From positions 98,759 through 162,758 of the forward strand of contig NZ_DAIQAX010000002.1 of the NCBI RefSeq assembly GCF_036781485.1: a DNA stretch of 64,000 bases. The letters run 5' to 3'. The first letter of the stretch is position 1. The number at the start of each line of letters is the position of its first letter. This document shows, piece after piece, positions 45,381 to 54,932 of this stretch. The DNA comes from Thermocrinis sp. Lineage in GTDB: Bacteria; Aquificota; Aquificia; Aquificales; Aquificaceae. The translations under genes and the position numbers were made by a program. A model generated the notes under the pieces. The model made no database searches and was not told the origin of the DNA. It worked only from the letters and a program-made list of their open reading frames with translations.

Positions 45381-46030
45381 CTGGGAACCTTCTTTCTAAA
45401 GACTCTAACTAATTTATAACCGACGAAGAACCCTCCTATGTGGGCAAACCAAGCTACCCCTCCCATATCCGCAAAGGGAAGCGTTAGAATACCGTTTGTT
45501 ATCTGAATAATAACCCAAAGGCCAATGAAGACAATGGCAGGCACTTCCACAAAGGTAAGAAAGAAAAAGAAAGGCACAAGGGCCAATATCCTTGCGTGAG
45601 GGAAAAGATACAAGTAAGCTCCAAGCACTCCGCTTATAGCCCCACTTGCCCCCACCATAGGTACGTTTTCGCTACCGGTTAAAAAGCTAACAAAAGTCTG
45701 TATTAAACCTGCCCCAATTCCAGAAAGTATGTAAAATAAAAGATACTTAAGCTTTCCCAATTTGTCTTCCACGTTGTCGCCAAAGACCCAAAGGAACCAC
45801 ATGTTTCCTATTATGTGAAGCCAACTACCGTGTAAAAACATGTGGGTAAAGAGCTGATAAAACTTAAAAAAGACTTCTGAGGGTACCAAACCAAAGGTGT
45901 GGATAAAAATGTCAAAGTCCATTTCGTCTAAGCTTACCTGATAAAGCCACAAAATTGAGCAAACCATTATTATTGACAGATTAACTATGGGGAAACTTCT
46001 GCTTGGGTTTATGTCTTTTATGGGAAGCAT
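45374..46030 (-). CDS. Rhomboid-family intramembrane serine protease
   Basis: A 218-residue protein with six membrane helices. The catalytic serine motif is GASGAISGVLGAY and the catalytic histidine lies in WFAHIGGFFVGY near the C-terminus; HMFLHGSWLHIIGNMWFLWVFG is the typical helix-2 segment. Substrates are unknown. First gene of a minus-strand operon with mscS and the deacetylase; its ATG is only 18 nt from the divergent RlpA-like lipoprotein start. Confidence 0.92.
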   Translation of the reverse strand: MLPIKDINPSRSFPIVNLSIIMVCSILWLYQVSLDEMDFDIFIHTFGLVPSEVFFKFYQLFTHMFLHGSWLHIIGNMWFLWVFGDNVEDKLGKLKYLLFYILSGIGAGLIQTFVSFLTGSENVPMVGASGAISGVLGAYLYLFPHARILALVPFFFFLTFVEVPAIVFIGLWVIIQITNGILTLPFADMGGVAWFAHIGGFFVGYKLVRVFRKKVPRW

Positions 46031-46048
46031 CCAAAGTAAAATTATAAT

Positions 46049-46723
46049 GTGTGGTTTTTCCTGCTAATTTTCTTCCTAGCTGGATGCACTATAGTTATAA
46101 GGGATAAGTCCGAGCGAAGCAAGATTGGAGAACATGATCAGGGAAGGTACCATACTCTTCGCGTATACTGTCCTACAAAGTTAGAGACCTTGGGATTTTA
46201 CTGTTCTGGGTCAAGAGCTTACAGTAACCTAGTCCAGGCTGGTAGTAAGGTTAGAATTTACAGCTACCAAACTGGAAAGAGTATAACAATAGCTGTCTTT
46301 AGAAGGGAGGATGTAGATGGCGTTTGTGTGCCAGAAAGGTTTGAGTCTTTTCTTGGCAAAAGTCCCTTTAGAGCAAGGATAGAGGTTGAAAGGTGTGGAA
46401 TTGATGGTATAACTGAGTGCCCTGCTATCATAAGAGGTTTAGCTAGCTGGTATGGACATCCTTACCATGGAAGAGAAAGCTCTTATGGAATAATCTTTGA
46501 CAAAGAGGGTATGTATGCGGCCCACAGGGAACTGCCCCTTGGAACTTTGTTAAGGGTAAAGAATCTCAAGAACGGTAAAGAAGTGGTAGTAAAGGTTATA
46601 GACAGGGGTCCTTTCAAAGAGGGTAGGGTTTTAGACGTTTCTGAAGGCGCGGCTAAAAAATTAGATATGATAAGGGATGGAGAGGTGATGGTAGAAGCTG
46701 TAGTTCTGAGATGTGGAGATTAA
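46049..46723 (+). CDS. RlpA-like lipoprotein
   Basis: A 224-residue lipoprotein with the lipobox L-A-G-C13, an N-terminal region of unknown fold and a C-terminal DPBB/RlpA domain (about 130-224: GLASWYGHPYHGRESSYG, LGTLLRVKNLKNGKEVVVKVIDRGP, GRVLDVSEGAAKKL). Probably envelope-located and acting at peptidoglycan. Start is GTG at 46049: an in-frame stop at 46037 leaves no room upstream and there is no nearby Shine-Dalgarno. Related to the smaller secreted protein at 12836. Confidence 0.85.
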   Translation: MWFFLLIFFLAGCTIVIRDKSERSKIGEHDQGRYHTLRVYCPTKLETLGFYCSGSRAYSNLVQAGSKVRIYSYQTGKSITIAVFRREDVDGVCVPERFESFLGKSPFRARIEVERCGIDGITECPAIIRGLASWYGHPYHGRESSYGIIFDKEGMYAAHRELPLGTLLRVKNLKNGKEVVVKVIDRGPFKEGRVLDVSEGAAKKLDMIRDGEVMVEAVVLRCGD

Positions 46724-49530
46724 ACGCTCTCTACTATGTTTCTGAGTATTTCCCTCTCCAGCGGGGAGCTAACTTTGGGTAGTATGGTGTCTATCACAGC
46801 AGCCTTTGCAGATCCGTACCTTTCCAACCTTCTTGCACATCTTATCGTATCCCTAATAGAAAATACGAATTCCACGGGTTCTTCAGCCTTTTGGCTTTGG
46901 TAATCTCTGTAGGCTTTCCTTATGGCATTGGTAATCTTTAGAAGTTCAAAAATTAGCCATACCTGTTGTTCTCTTTTTGGAGTTTTAAGTTCCAGTCCTC
47001 TTTCCGTTTCTATGCCATTTACTACAGCATACCAAAGGTAGGTAAAATCTTCGTTGTTTAGGTCAGAAAGGGAAGAAAGATAGTCTTTTAGTATGATTGC
47101 TTCATCTGGGTAGAAAAAGCCCCTTTGGTCTTCAAAGGGTGGATAATCCACAAACATAACATCTGCCCTGGATTTTACATCCTGCGGAAGCTCAGAAACA
47201 CCAAGATAGTGCTGAGGATTCATCCCACCAACAAGGATCACATCGCTACGAGCTTTTATAACTTCACCTGTGGGTAGTGTAAGATACCTCCTGTAATCAA
47301 ACAGTGGATTAAATAGCTTTACCAGAGAAGGGGGTAAGGTATTTATCTCGTCTATGTATATAACCGCTCCTGGCGTTTGCAAAGCCTTCACAAGCTCAGA
47401 AAAGACCCTCTTTGTGCCCCTTTTCGGGTCAAACTCGTAGGTAAAAGTAAGGTCTTCTTTTTCCATCTTTGAGTGGCACGGGACGATGTAAAGAGGTCTG
47501 TTGGTAAGTGCGGAAAACACCTCCACCAAAAAGTTTTTACCCACTCCCGCATCACCTTCCAAAATAAGAATGCCTTCCCCAAAGCTAAGTTGGTCTTTTA
47601 TCAAAGATACAAACCTTTCCAAGTTTTGCACGAACCAAGGTGTTTCCTCAAAGGACACAAAGAGCGGCACTCTGTAGAACTCATGAGAAAACAAACCATT
47701 TAAGTGTCTTAAATAGCTTCTTATCCACCTTGGCATGGACCTTAGGTCTTCTACAGGTATGAGATTTGAAAAACGCTTTGGCTCCAATACTATTCCATCT
47801 TCCCTCTCAAAGACGATTTTGGCAAAGACCTTTCCGTTGATAAAGAGCTTTTCCTCTGTTTTTAGTCTCCACAATAACTTTCTTCTCTGCCCGTCAAACT
47901 TTGGAAACTCTTCATTACCAAAAAGCACCTTGTCCTTTAGGTTTTCTATCCTGAACCTTTTTAGTCTGTATGAGATGATCTTCTCCTGAAGGACCTTTTG
48001 TAGAAGCTTTTCCCCTTCCAGTTGAAGTTCCTTTGGAAGCTTATCCAGAAGGATTCTGAAATCCTTAACTTCCTGATGGCTTTCCAATGTTTCTATGTCC
48101 GAGCCTTCTCTTTCCTGAAGAGATCGCTTCAATACTTCCACACCTTCTAATAGCATACTTTTTAAGCTCGTGTTTATTTGATCCTTTACTTTCGTTAGAA
48201 TTTCTATCTCCTCTTTCCCTTCTGCGCTGTTTAGCCAATCCTCTACCTTTTTAAGGTCTTCTTTTGATAGCTCTTTCTTTCTTAGCTTTTGCTGCATATC
48301 TTCCAAAAACAGATCCAGCCTGCGCTTTCTTAAAAACTCTTCTCCTTGTAGTATTAACTCCCTTATGCGTCTGAGTGGAATATCTACAGAGTAGAGCTCT
48401 CTTAGACCTTTTAAACCATCTAACTGAGAAAGGCTTTTAGCTTTTTCCACACTGGAGACAAAATCCTTGTAAAGTTTTTCAGCTTGCTTTATAAGCTTCT
48501 CTTGTCTGTCTTTTGGGTAGATAAAGTCCAGTAGGTTTGAACCCAACTTTACCAACTGGTATAGTTTGCCTTCTTTTAAGTTAATCATCCTGCTTGTGTA
48601 TACAGAGCCGTCCTTAGACACCTTTACCACCGAATAGCCAAAACCTTCTAAGGTCTGTAGGTATTGCCCGGAGCTCAGATCCACTATACCTAAGCTGTTT
48701 TCCTCGGCATCTGCAAGAAAGAGAAAGGTTTCCTGCTCATCACCGTCTAAAGCAGAAACTTTTATGGGAGTGTCCAACCTCAATACCTCTTGTTCTGTAT
48801 TGACGTCCAAAACCACGATTTTATTACCTTCACCAAGTACCAGTTTTGAGCCAAAAAGGGAGATAGCCCTTTCGGGTTTGTAGGGCAGATTTTTTAAAAG
48901 ATTGCCCCCCATGCTGTATATGGCACATCCTTCAGTGCCAGACACAAATATCTTCATAGAAGGTAAAATTTTTATGCCCTTGATCTCTCCAACTTCTGGG
49001 CAGGAAAAGGTGCTCCTAAAATCCACTGTTTGAAAGGACAGATCAGTTGCCACGTCTATGGTATAAACCTTGTTGCCTACCACTCCAAAGGCTAACACAC
49101 CTCTTCTTATGTCCAACCCTGCAGAGGGTCTTATATTCTCCTGGGATAGTTTAAAGCTCTTCCACTTTGTAGGATTTTCTGGATCTTCTATGCGATAGAC
49201 CACCAAGTAGGGTGGTGCAAGCAAAGCTAAAAAGCCTTCTTTGAACAGTATTTCCGAAACAACCTGTGCAGGTGGGCGTGCCGGTAGTCTATGAAACCTA
49301 CCCTTCCAGTCGTAAAACTGGAGAATGCCGTGTCTCCTTCCTACCAAAAGCCAGCGAGCGTCCTCGGAAACCCCTATGGTTTCTATCCAAAATTCCTCTA
49401 CTTTTGTATCCGGATCTCGTTGAAGATCTTCTTCCACCCAAAGTTTTAGCACACCCTTTGAAGACTGTATTTCGTAGGTTTCTCTCCTCTGTTTTTCCTT
49501 ACTACCAAAAAGCCTCTTGAGCATCTCCAT
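46720..49530 (-). CDS. Beta-propeller-like/coiled-coil/MoxR-like AAA+ ATPase
   Basis: A 936-residue cytoplasmic protein that I do not recognise as a named gene. About residues 35-330 show repeated short beta-strand units with WLLVGRRHGILQFYDW-like blades, suggesting a propeller. Residues 340-560 are charged and helical, partly coiled coil. The C-terminal third is an AAA+ module of the MoxR/NorQ type: Walker A GDAGVGKN near 657-664, Walker B VIYIDEINTLPP near 722, then GGMNPQHY and SRADVMF. MoxR ATPases remodel or activate partner proteins, usually with a VWA protein; none is adjacent. It lies 78 nt downstream of clpX on the same strand. Confidence 0.75.
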   Translation of the reverse strand: MEMLKRLFGSKEKQRRETYEIQSSKGVLKLWVEEDLQRDPDTKVEEFWIETIGVSEDARWLLVGRRHGILQFYDWKGRFHRLPARPPAQVVSEILFKEGFLALLAPPYLVVYRIEDPENPTKWKSFKLSQENIRPSAGLDIRRGVLAFGVVGNKVYTIDVATDLSFQTVDFRSTFSCPEVGEIKGIKILPSMKIFVSGTEGCAIYSMGGNLLKNLPYKPERAISLFGSKLVLGEGNKIVVLDVNTEQEVLRLDTPIKVSALDGDEQETFLFLADAEENSLGIVDLSSGQYLQTLEGFGYSVVKVSKDGSVYTSRMINLKEGKLYQLVKLGSNLLDFIYPKDRQEKLIKQAEKLYKDFVSSVEKAKSLSQLDGLKGLRELYSVDIPLRRIRELILQGEEFLRKRRLDLFLEDMQQKLRKKELSKEDLKKVEDWLNSAEGKEEIEILTKVKDQINTSLKSMLLEGVEVLKRSLQEREGSDIETLESHQEVKDFRILLDKLPKELQLEGEKLLQKVLQEKIISYRLKRFRIENLKDKVLFGNEEFPKFDGQRRKLLWRLKTEEKLFINGKVFAKIVFEREDGIVLEPKRFSNLIPVEDLRSMPRWIRSYLRHLNGLFSHEFYRVPLFVSFEETPWFVQNLERFVSLIKDQLSFGEGILILEGDAGVGKNFLVEVFSALTNRPLYIVPCHSKMEKEDLTFTYEFDPKRGTKRVFSELVKALQTPGAVIYIDEINTLPPSLVKLFNPLFDYRRYLTLPTGEVIKARSDVILVGGMNPQHYLGVSELPQDVKSRADVMFVDYPPFEDQRGFFYPDEAIILKDYLSSLSDLNNEDFTYLWYAVVNGIETERGLELKTPKREQQVWLIFELLKITNAIRKAYRDYQSQKAEEPVEFVFSIRDTIRCARRLERYGSAKAAVIDTILPKVSSPLEREILRNIVESV

Positions 49531-49576
49531 TTAAAATGAGTTTAAGGCCTGCACCGCAAAGAAGTGTAAGTTTTTT

Positions 49577-49582
49577 ATTATA
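49577..49582 (-). promoter_or_regulatory. -10 box between clpX and the AAA+ gene
   Basis: TATAAT on the minus strand (49582-49577) in the 78-nt gap, 46 nt before the AAA+ gene's ATG. It suggests independent transcription of that gene. No strong -35 was seen, and no terminator after clpX. Confidence 0.35.
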
Positions 49583-49608
49583 TCCTTATAAGGCAGTGTT
49601 ATAAGTCC

Positions 49609-50853
49609 TCAAACTGCTTCTTTGAAGATGTATTTAGGCTTGGTATTATTCTTCACGGTCTCCTCATCTACTAAAACTTTCCTTAAACCTTTTTTTGATG
49701 GAACTTCAAACATGACATCCGTCATTATATCTTCCATTATGGCTCTTAGTCCGCGGGCACCTGTCTTTCTTTTTATGGATTCCTTCGCTATTTCCCTTAG
49801 AGCCCCTTCTGTTATCTCAAGCTCCACGCCTTCCATTTCAAAGAGCTTTTTATACTGCTTTACCAAAGCGTTCTTTGGCTCCACCAACACCCTAACCAAG
49901 TCCTCTTCTGTAAGCTCGTCAAGGACAGCAACAACAGGAAACCTTCCTACAAACTCAGGGATCATACCAAAGTGGATCAGGTCGTCGGGCTCTACGTAAG
50001 AAAGCACATTCCCCTCAAGGTTGTACTTACCTATGGCTGATTCAAAACCTACGGTAGATTTGCCAAGCCTGCGCTTTATTATGTCCTCCAGTCCCACAAA
50101 GGCACCACCGCATATAAATAGAATGTCCGTCGTATCCACCTGTATAAATTCCTGGTGTGGGTGCTTCCTTCCGCCTTGGGGGGGCACGTTTGCCACAGTC
50201 CCCTCCACGATCTTTAAGAGTGCCTGCTGCACACCCTCTCCCGAAACGTCCCTGGTTATGGAAGGGTTTATACCAGACTTTTTGGCTATCTTGTCTATCT
50301 CGTCTATATACACTATACCCTTCTGTGCCAGTTTAACATCATAATCGCAGTTTTGTAAAAGGCGTGTTAGCACGTTTTCCACATCCTCACCTACATATCC
50401 CGCTTCCGTAAGGCTCGTAGCATCCGCTATGGCAAAGGGAACGTTTAGGATCTTTGCCAGTGTTTTAGCAAGCAGAGTTTTTCCAGACCCAGTAGGACCT
50501 ATCATAAGTATGTTGCTCTTTTCTATTTCTACATCATCCAGCTTCATGCCAAGCTCTTTCATCCTTATTCTTTTGTAATGGTTATAAACAGCCACTGAAA
50601 GAACCTTTTTAGCCCTCTCCTGACCTATCACATACTGGTCTAAGATGGCCTTTATCTCTTCAGGCTTTGGGATTTCCCTAATTTCAGTCATAACCAACTG
50701 GCTTTTTTGCTCCCTTATGATCGCATTGCAAGTATCCACGCACCTGTCACATATGTAAGTATCGTTGGGGCCCGCTATAAGCACAAGAACTTCACTTTGC
50801 GCCCTGCCACAAAAAGAACATCTATGCTCTTGGTTTTTATAAGCTTTACCCAA
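49609..50853 (-). CDS. clpX: ATP-dependent Clp protease ATP-binding subunit ClpX
   Basis: A 414-residue unfoldase partner of ClpP. N-terminal zinc-binding domain with CSFC (C12, C15) and [11 protein letters not shown]+ core with [15 protein letters not shown], the [11 protein letters not shown] pore loop and [12 protein letters not shown]; substrate and ClpP contact region near KSTVGFESA. Start ATG at 50853 is 11 nt after the clpP stop. The order tig-clpP-clpX is the conserved arrangement. Confidence 0.96.
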   Translation of the reverse strand: MGKAYKNQEHRCSFCGRAQSEVLVLIAGPNDTYICDRCVDTCNAIIREQKSQLVMTEIREIPKPEEIKAILDQYVIGQERAKKVLSVAVYNHYKRIRMKELGMKLDDVEIEKSNILMIGPTGSGKTLLAKTLAKILNVPFAIADATSLTEAGYVGEDVENVLTRLLQNCDYDVKLAQKGIVYIDEIDKIAKKSGINPSITRDVSGEGVQQALLKIVEGTVANVPPQGGRKHPHQEFIQVDTTDILFICGGAFVGLEDIIKRRLGKSTVGFESAIGKYNLEGNVLSYVEPDDLIHFGMIPEFVGRFPVVAVLDELTEEDLVRVLVEPKNALVKQYKKLFEMEGVELEITEGALREIAKESIKRKTGARGLRAIMEDIMTDVMFEVPSKKGLRKVLVDEETVKNNTKPKYIFKEAV

Positions 50854-50864
50854 AACAAAACCCC

Positions 50865-51461
50865 CTAAGTCCTCTTTGCGATAACCTTATCAACTATGCC
50901 ATATTCTAACGCCTCTTGGGCTGACATAAAGTAGTCCCTTTCCACATCCCTCTCTATCTTTTCTAAGGGCTGTCCTGTGTGGAGAGCGAGTATCTCATTT
51001 AGCATGTGCTTTATCCTCTTTATTTCCTCCGCATGGATTATTATGTCCGTCGCCTGACCGGTTATTCCACCTATGGGCTGATGGATCATTATCCTTGCGT
51101 GGGGAAGAGCGTACCTTTTACCTTTGGTCCCAGCGGCAAGGAGCACCGCGCCCATGGATGCAGCCTGTCCTATGCATATGGTTACCACATCGGGCTTTAT
51201 GTATTGCATAGTATCGTATATAGCCATACCTGCGGTGACAGAACCCCCTGGACTGTTTATGTACATGTATATGTCCTTTTCTGGGTCCTGCGCCTCCAGG
51301 AAAAGAAGCTGGGCAACTATCAGGTTGGATACGTGGTCGTCTATTGGATATCCAAGCAGAACGATCCTATCCTGCAAAAGCCTTGAGTATATGTCATAGG
51401 CCCTTTCACCCCTTGGCGTTTGCTCTATAACTATAGGCACAAGTTGGTCAAGTATTTTCAT
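50865..51461 (-). CDS. clpP: ATP-dependent Clp protease proteolytic subunit ClpP
   Basis: A 198-residue serine peptidase that forms the ClpXP chamber. Catalytic Ser in [14 protein letters not shown], His in HARIMIHQP and Asp further on in the handle region. The frame opens at 51485, but AGGAGG lies about 9 nt before the ATG at 51461, and [15 protein letters not shown] is the usual N-terminus, so 51461 is chosen. It overlaps the tig end by 14 nt. Confidence 0.95.
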   Translation of the reverse strand: MKILDQLVPIVIEQTPRGERAYDIYSRLLQDRIVLLGYPIDDHVSNLIVAQLLFLEAQDPEKDIYMYINSPGGSVTAGMAIYDTMQYIKPDVVTICIGQAASMGAVLLAAGTKGKRYALPHARIMIHQPIGGITGQATDIIIHAEEIKRIKHMLNEILALHTGQPLEKIERDVERDYFMSAQEALEYGIVDKVIAKRT

Positions 51462-52749
51462 TCTTCCTTTCCTCCTTATTTTCAACTTCCAACACCTCTA
51501 CCTTTTGAATTATATCTTTAAGAGCTTTGTTTCTTAAGGCATCTTCCACTATGACACTTTCCAAACCTTTAGACTGTATGTCAGCTTTTATCTTATCCAC
51601 CTCAACACCGTATACAGAAGCCAGCTTAGAATATTCATTTTCTATCTCTTCTGAAGAGACTTCCAAGCTTTTCACCTGGGCGTATTTATCCAAAATATAC
51701 CTAAGTTTTATGTTTGCAACTGCTTGGGGTAACAACTCTTTTGCTATTCCTTGCACATCCACATATCTTGTATCTATGCCCAAGGATGCAAGCTCTTTTA
51801 GCCTTGTATCAACCAAAAAGCTTATTTCCCTCCTAAGGAGGGTCTGTGGAATATCAAACTGATGTATTTCTAGCAGTTTTTTGACAACAGCATCTTCCAC
51901 CAATAACTTTTTATAGTCTTCAAGGCGATTCTTTATAAGATCCCTTATCTTTTCCTCCGCTTCTTTCCAAGTTTCTCCAAAGCCAAGTTCCTTTGCAAAG
52001 TCGTCGTTAGCTTCCGGAAGCACTTTCTCCTTTACCGCTTTTATCTGTATTTTAACCTTCGCCTTACCTACCACTTTTCCCTCTGTATCAAACAGATCCA
52101 CGCTATCTACGGTTATCTCATCTCCCTCCTTTTTGTTCAACAGCTCCCTTTCTATTTCTTCCCTCAAAAACTTCTGCCCCACTATAACCGTGGTTTCCCC
52201 TTCTGAAGTCTCCCCGCTATCCAGATCCTGGACATTGTATTGAATAACCACCATGTCTCCCTCTCTGATTTCTCTGTCTACTGGTTCCCATACAGCGTGT
52301 TGGTTCCTTAGCTTGTTTATCTCCTCTTGAACCATCTCTTCTTTGAACTCAACTTTTGGCACTTCAACCTTCAAGCTTTCTATCTCTTCCAGCTTAAGTT
52401 CAAAGGAAGGTGGAACTTCAAAAACAACTCTGTAAGCTACCTTATTTTCCTTCTCGTTAAGCTCTACTTCTTCTAAGTATATGTCAGCCACCGGTTTGAG
52501 ACTGCTCTCCTCTATTGCTTTTTGTAAGGTTGCGTCCGCCACCTTCTTTCCCACCTCCTCCCTTATATAGTCCTTATACTTTGCCTTTATAAGCCACAGC
52601 GGAGCCTTTCCCTTTCTAAATCCCTCCAGCTCTACGTTTTGAACAAGTTGGTTGAAAACACCTTCTAAACTTTCCTTTACAATCTGTCCTTCAACTTCAA
52701 CCCTCAAACTCCTAAAGAGTCCTTCTCTTTCTTCCAAGCTAACTTTCAT
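51448..52749 (-). CDS. tig: Trigger factor
   Basis: A ribosome-associated chaperone and prolyl isomerase, 433 residues. The ribosome-binding loop is recognisable as [17 protein letters not shown] (GFRxGKxP motif). The FKBP domain (about 150-240) begins near [13 protein letters not shown], and the C-terminal helical arms follow. AAGGAGG precedes the ATG at 52749. tRNA-Leu lies only 19 nt upstream on the same strand. First protein gene of tig-clpP-clpX. Confidence 0.95.
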   Translation of the reverse strand: MKVSLEEREGLFRSLRVEVEGQIVKESLEGVFNQLVQNVELEGFRKGKAPLWLIKAKYKDYIREEVGKKVADATLQKAIEESSLKPVADIYLEEVELNEKENKVAYRVVFEVPPSFELKLEEIESLKVEVPKVEFKEEMVQEEINKLRNQHAVWEPVDREIREGDMVVIQYNVQDLDSGETSEGETTVIVGQKFLREEIERELLNKKEGDEITVDSVDLFDTEGKVVGKAKVKIQIKAVKEKVLPEANDDFAKELGFGETWKEAEEKIRDLIKNRLEDYKKLLVEDAVVKKLLEIHQFDIPQTLLRREISFLVDTRLKELASLGIDTRYVDVQGIAKELLPQAVANIKLRYILDKYAQVKSLEVSSEEIENEYSKLASVYGVEVDKIKADIQSKGLESVIVEDALRNKALKDIIQKVEVLEVENKEERKNENT

Positions 52750-52768
52750 ACAAACCTCCTTGAAGTAA

Positions 52769-52851
52769 TGCGGGTGGAGGGAGTCGAACCCTCACGGGCT
52801 AAGCCCACAGGATCCTAAGTCCTGCGCGTCTGCCAATTCCGCCACACCCGC
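52769..52851 (-). tRNA. tRNA-Leu (anticodon UAG)
   Basis: Minus-strand class II tRNA. Acceptor GCGGGTG/CACCCGC, D arm GCGGAATTGGCAGACGC, anticodon arm CAGGA-CTTAGGA-TCCTG giving anticodon TAG, long variable arm GGGC-TTA-GCCC, T arm GAGGG-TTCGACT-CCCTC, discriminator A. CCA is not encoded. It lies 19 nt upstream of tig with no terminator between, so the two may be co-transcribed. TATAAT lies 13 nt upstream of the tRNA. Confidence 0.97.
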
Positions 52852-52864
52852 TTTAAGGTGTAAA

Positions 52865-52870
52865 ATTATA
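52865..52870 (-). promoter_or_regulatory. -10 box of tRNA-Leu and probably tig-clpP-clpX
   Basis: TATAAT on the minus strand, 13 nt before the tRNA 5' end. It lies 2 nt from the divergent SurA-like gene's ATG (52873), so the two transcription units share a very small promoter region. Confidence 0.5.
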
Positions 52871-52872
52871 CC

Positions 52873-53700
52873 ATGTTCATGTTCTTGGTTATTCTCTTGC
52901 TGGTGAGCCTCTCATGGGCTTCCGTAGTGGCAAGAATAGGTTCTGAAACGATAAAAAGGGATGAGGTCTATTCACTTTTCCAATCCTACTGGAGGGAGAT
53001 CCTTCATCTTCCAATAGCAAGAGCTACAAAGTTTGACGTTCAAAACTTTTTGGTGGAGCTTGTAAGGGCAAAGATCATACAAAAAGAAGCTAAAAAGATG
53101 GGCATTACCATAGATGAAAGAGAGTTGGAAGAGTATATAGAAAGAAACATAGGCTCTAAGAACTTAAGCAGGGCGGCACGTGAATTTATAAAAACAGAAC
53201 TGTTAATAGACAAGATCCTTGATAGATTGGGTGGTGGTGTGCAAGTAAATGAAAATCAGATAATAGCTTACTATTATTTAAACCTTAGGGACTTTAAAAT
53301 GCCTGCTCAGGTTGGACTTGAACGCTTTGTAGCCGATACTCTTGACAGTGCCAACGAAGTCCATTATCGGCTTTCAAAAGGCATTGAGTTTCTGGAAGAT
53401 ATTAAGGGATTGAGAAAGGGTGAGATTATGTGGTATTCCATACAGGCTCTGCCCGAAGTGCTTCGCAAACAACTCAGTCCCTATCAGATCGGAACCCTTT
53501 CCAAGCCTATTCAAACTGAAGCAGGTTATGTAATATTTAGGGTTGCTGGTAGGAGGAACGAGGGTATTATACCTTTGGAGGAAGCTAAATCCATGGTTAG
53601 GGCTAAACTTATAAAGGAAAAAAGGCAGGAGGTTTTAAAGGAATGGTTGGAGAACACATTAAAAAACTATCGTGTGGAATTTTACTTTTCGCAACTTTAG
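52873..53700 (+). CDS. SurA/PpiC-like peptidyl-prolyl isomerase
   Basis: A 275-residue exported protein with a signal peptide (MFMFLVILLLVSLSWA). The N-terminal SurA-like helical part (VVARIGSETIKRDEVYSLFQSY) is followed by a parvulin-like domain near 140-235 (KMPAQVGLERFVADTLDSA, KGEIMWYSIQALPEV, LSKPIQTEAGYVIFRV). It probably assists outer-membrane protein folding. The next gene, a second SurA-like protein, starts 58 nt inside its end. No Shine-Dalgarno is visible at its start. Confidence 0.85.
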   Translation: MFMFLVILLLVSLSWASVVARIGSETIKRDEVYSLFQSYWREILHLPIARATKFDVQNFLVELVRAKIIQKEAKKMGITIDERELEEYIERNIGSKNLSRAAREFIKTELLIDKILDRLGGGVQVNENQIIAYYYLNLRDFKMPAQVGLERFVADTLDSANEVHYRLSKGIEFLEDIKGLRKGEIMWYSIQALPEVLRKQLSPYQIGTLSKPIQTEAGYVIFRVAGRRNEGIIPLEEAKSMVRAKLIKEKRQEVLKEWLENTLKNYRVEFYFSQL

Positions 53701-54494
53701 TAACATCTTCCTTTGCGGGAAGATTCTTTGATAGGGTTGTGGCGTCCGTTAATGGAGAGGCAATTTTGGAAAGCGATTTAAAGCTTGGAATGCTCTTTTA
53801 CAACTCCGCAGACAAGCAAGAAGTTCTATCAAGGCTTTTGGATGTGTGGCTGATAAACCAGTTTGTGCAAGGGAGAGGGCTTAGCGTTCAAGAAGAGCTA
53901 TTAGACCAAAGCATACTCAGATTGGCCCAGATTAACAACATGAGTTTGGAAGAGCTCCAAAAAGAGATGGAAACTGAAGGATTGACTCTTAAAGACTTAA
54001 GAGAGTTTCTAAGGCGGGAACTGATCTTCAGTCAGGGTATATACGCAATCCTAATAAAGGAGGTTGATGTTTCTTCTGTAGAGTTAGTTTTGGAAAAATA
54101 CAAATCTGGAGAAGTGGTTGTGAAAAGGGTTGTGGATGTGCTCATTTTAGAAAGGGGGGATGGGCAGAAGGTGCTAAGCATACTGGAAAAGACAAGAGAC
54201 TTTGAGGAGATAGCCAAACTTCTTGGGCTCAAGCCTGAAAGGTTGTCCGTTGAGAGGGGAATGTTGGTGGATAGCCTTGACAAAGAGGTTTGGAGCGCAA
54301 AGGTTGGAGATCTGGTCTTTGCAGAAGACAAAGATCACATATACATAGCAAGGGTTTCTGAGATCAGAGAAGAATACAAAGGCAAGTCTATTGAAGAGTT
54401 AAGGGAAGAGATCCTACTAAAAAAACTGGAGGAGAGAAAGAAAGAGCTAATAGAAAACCTCAGGAAAAGGAGCTTTATAAAGGTTGTGCAATGA
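53643..54494 (+). CDS. SurA N-terminal-domain chaperone
   Basis: A 283-residue exported protein with a signal sequence ending near SSFAG. It has a SurA N-terminal motif (DRVVASVNGEAILESDLKLG) and the helical region LLDQSILRLAQINNMSLEELQKEM. The parvulin domain that should follow is weak or degenerate (about 165-235), so it may be a chaperone without isomerase activity. It lies between another SurA-like gene and pgpA, with overlaps of 58 and 4 nt. Confidence 0.82.
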   Translation: MVGEHIKKLSCGILLFATLVTSSFAGRFFDRVVASVNGEAILESDLKLGMLFYNSADKQEVLSRLLDVWLINQFVQGRGLSVQEELLDQSILRLAQINNMSLEELQKEMETEGLTLKDLREFLRRELIFSQGIYAILIKEVDVSSVELVLEKYKSGEVVVKRVVDVLILERGDGQKVLSILEKTRDFEEIAKLLGLKPERLSVERGMLVDSLDKEVWSAKVGDLVFAEDKDHIYIARVSEIREEYKGKSIEELREEILLKKLEERKKELIENLRKRSFIKVVQ

Positions 54495-54919
54495 ACTGGG
54501 AGCTAATAGCCACAGGCTTTTACCTTGGAAGGTTCAAGTATGCACCCGGGACGGTGGGAACCCTTTTGGGTGTGTTTTTGGCATACCTCTTTGGCTTTAA
54601 GTGGTGGTTGGTCTTGCTTTTGGGTATTCCCCTTTACCTTTTGGCTGTAAAAAGTGCAGAGTATATGTTAGAGCTAACTAGGGAAAAAGATCCAGAAAGC
54701 GTGGTTATAGACGAGATAGTGGGCTATTTCTTTTCCTTCCTCTGGATTGAGCCCACTTTAAAAACTATCGTCCTTGCCTTTTTGATCTTCAGAGTTTTGG
54801 ATATCTTTAAGCCCTTTCCCATAGATCTTTTTGAAAGACTGCCCAAAGGGCACGGAGTGGTAGCGGACGATGTCATTGCAGGATTGCTGACGGGTTTTAT
54901 ACTTTACTTAATACTTTAA
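54491..54919 (+). CDS. pgpA: Phosphatidylglycerophosphatase A
   Basis: A 142-residue membrane enzyme that makes phosphatidylglycerol from its phosphate. Family motifs: ATGFYLGRFKYAPGTVGTLLG at the N-terminus, DPESVVIDEIVGYFFSF, RVLDIFKPFPIDLFERLPKGHGVVADDVIAG. About four hydrophobic segments. It overlaps the SurA-like gene by 4 nt (ATGA). Confidence 0.93.
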   Translation: MNWELIATGFYLGRFKYAPGTVGTLLGVFLAYLFGFKWWLVLLLGIPLYLLAVKSAEYMLELTREKDPESVVIDEIVGYFFSFLWIEPTLKTIVLAFLIFRVLDIFKPFPIDLFERLPKGHGVVADDVIAGLLTGFILYLIL

Positions 54920-54932
54920 GGAGGTTTAAAGA

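Noticed and set aside
46043..46048. TATAAT directly before the RlpA-like lipoprotein gene
   Set aside because: It abuts the GTG start at 46049, so a transcript from it would begin inside the coding sequence; an in-frame stop at 46037 rules out an earlier start.
52867..52872. Leaderless promoter for the SurA-like gene at 52873
   Set aside because: The TAAAAT/TATACC sequences there are better explained by the minus-strand TATAAT of tRNA-Leu; the upstream -35 position falls in the tRNA.
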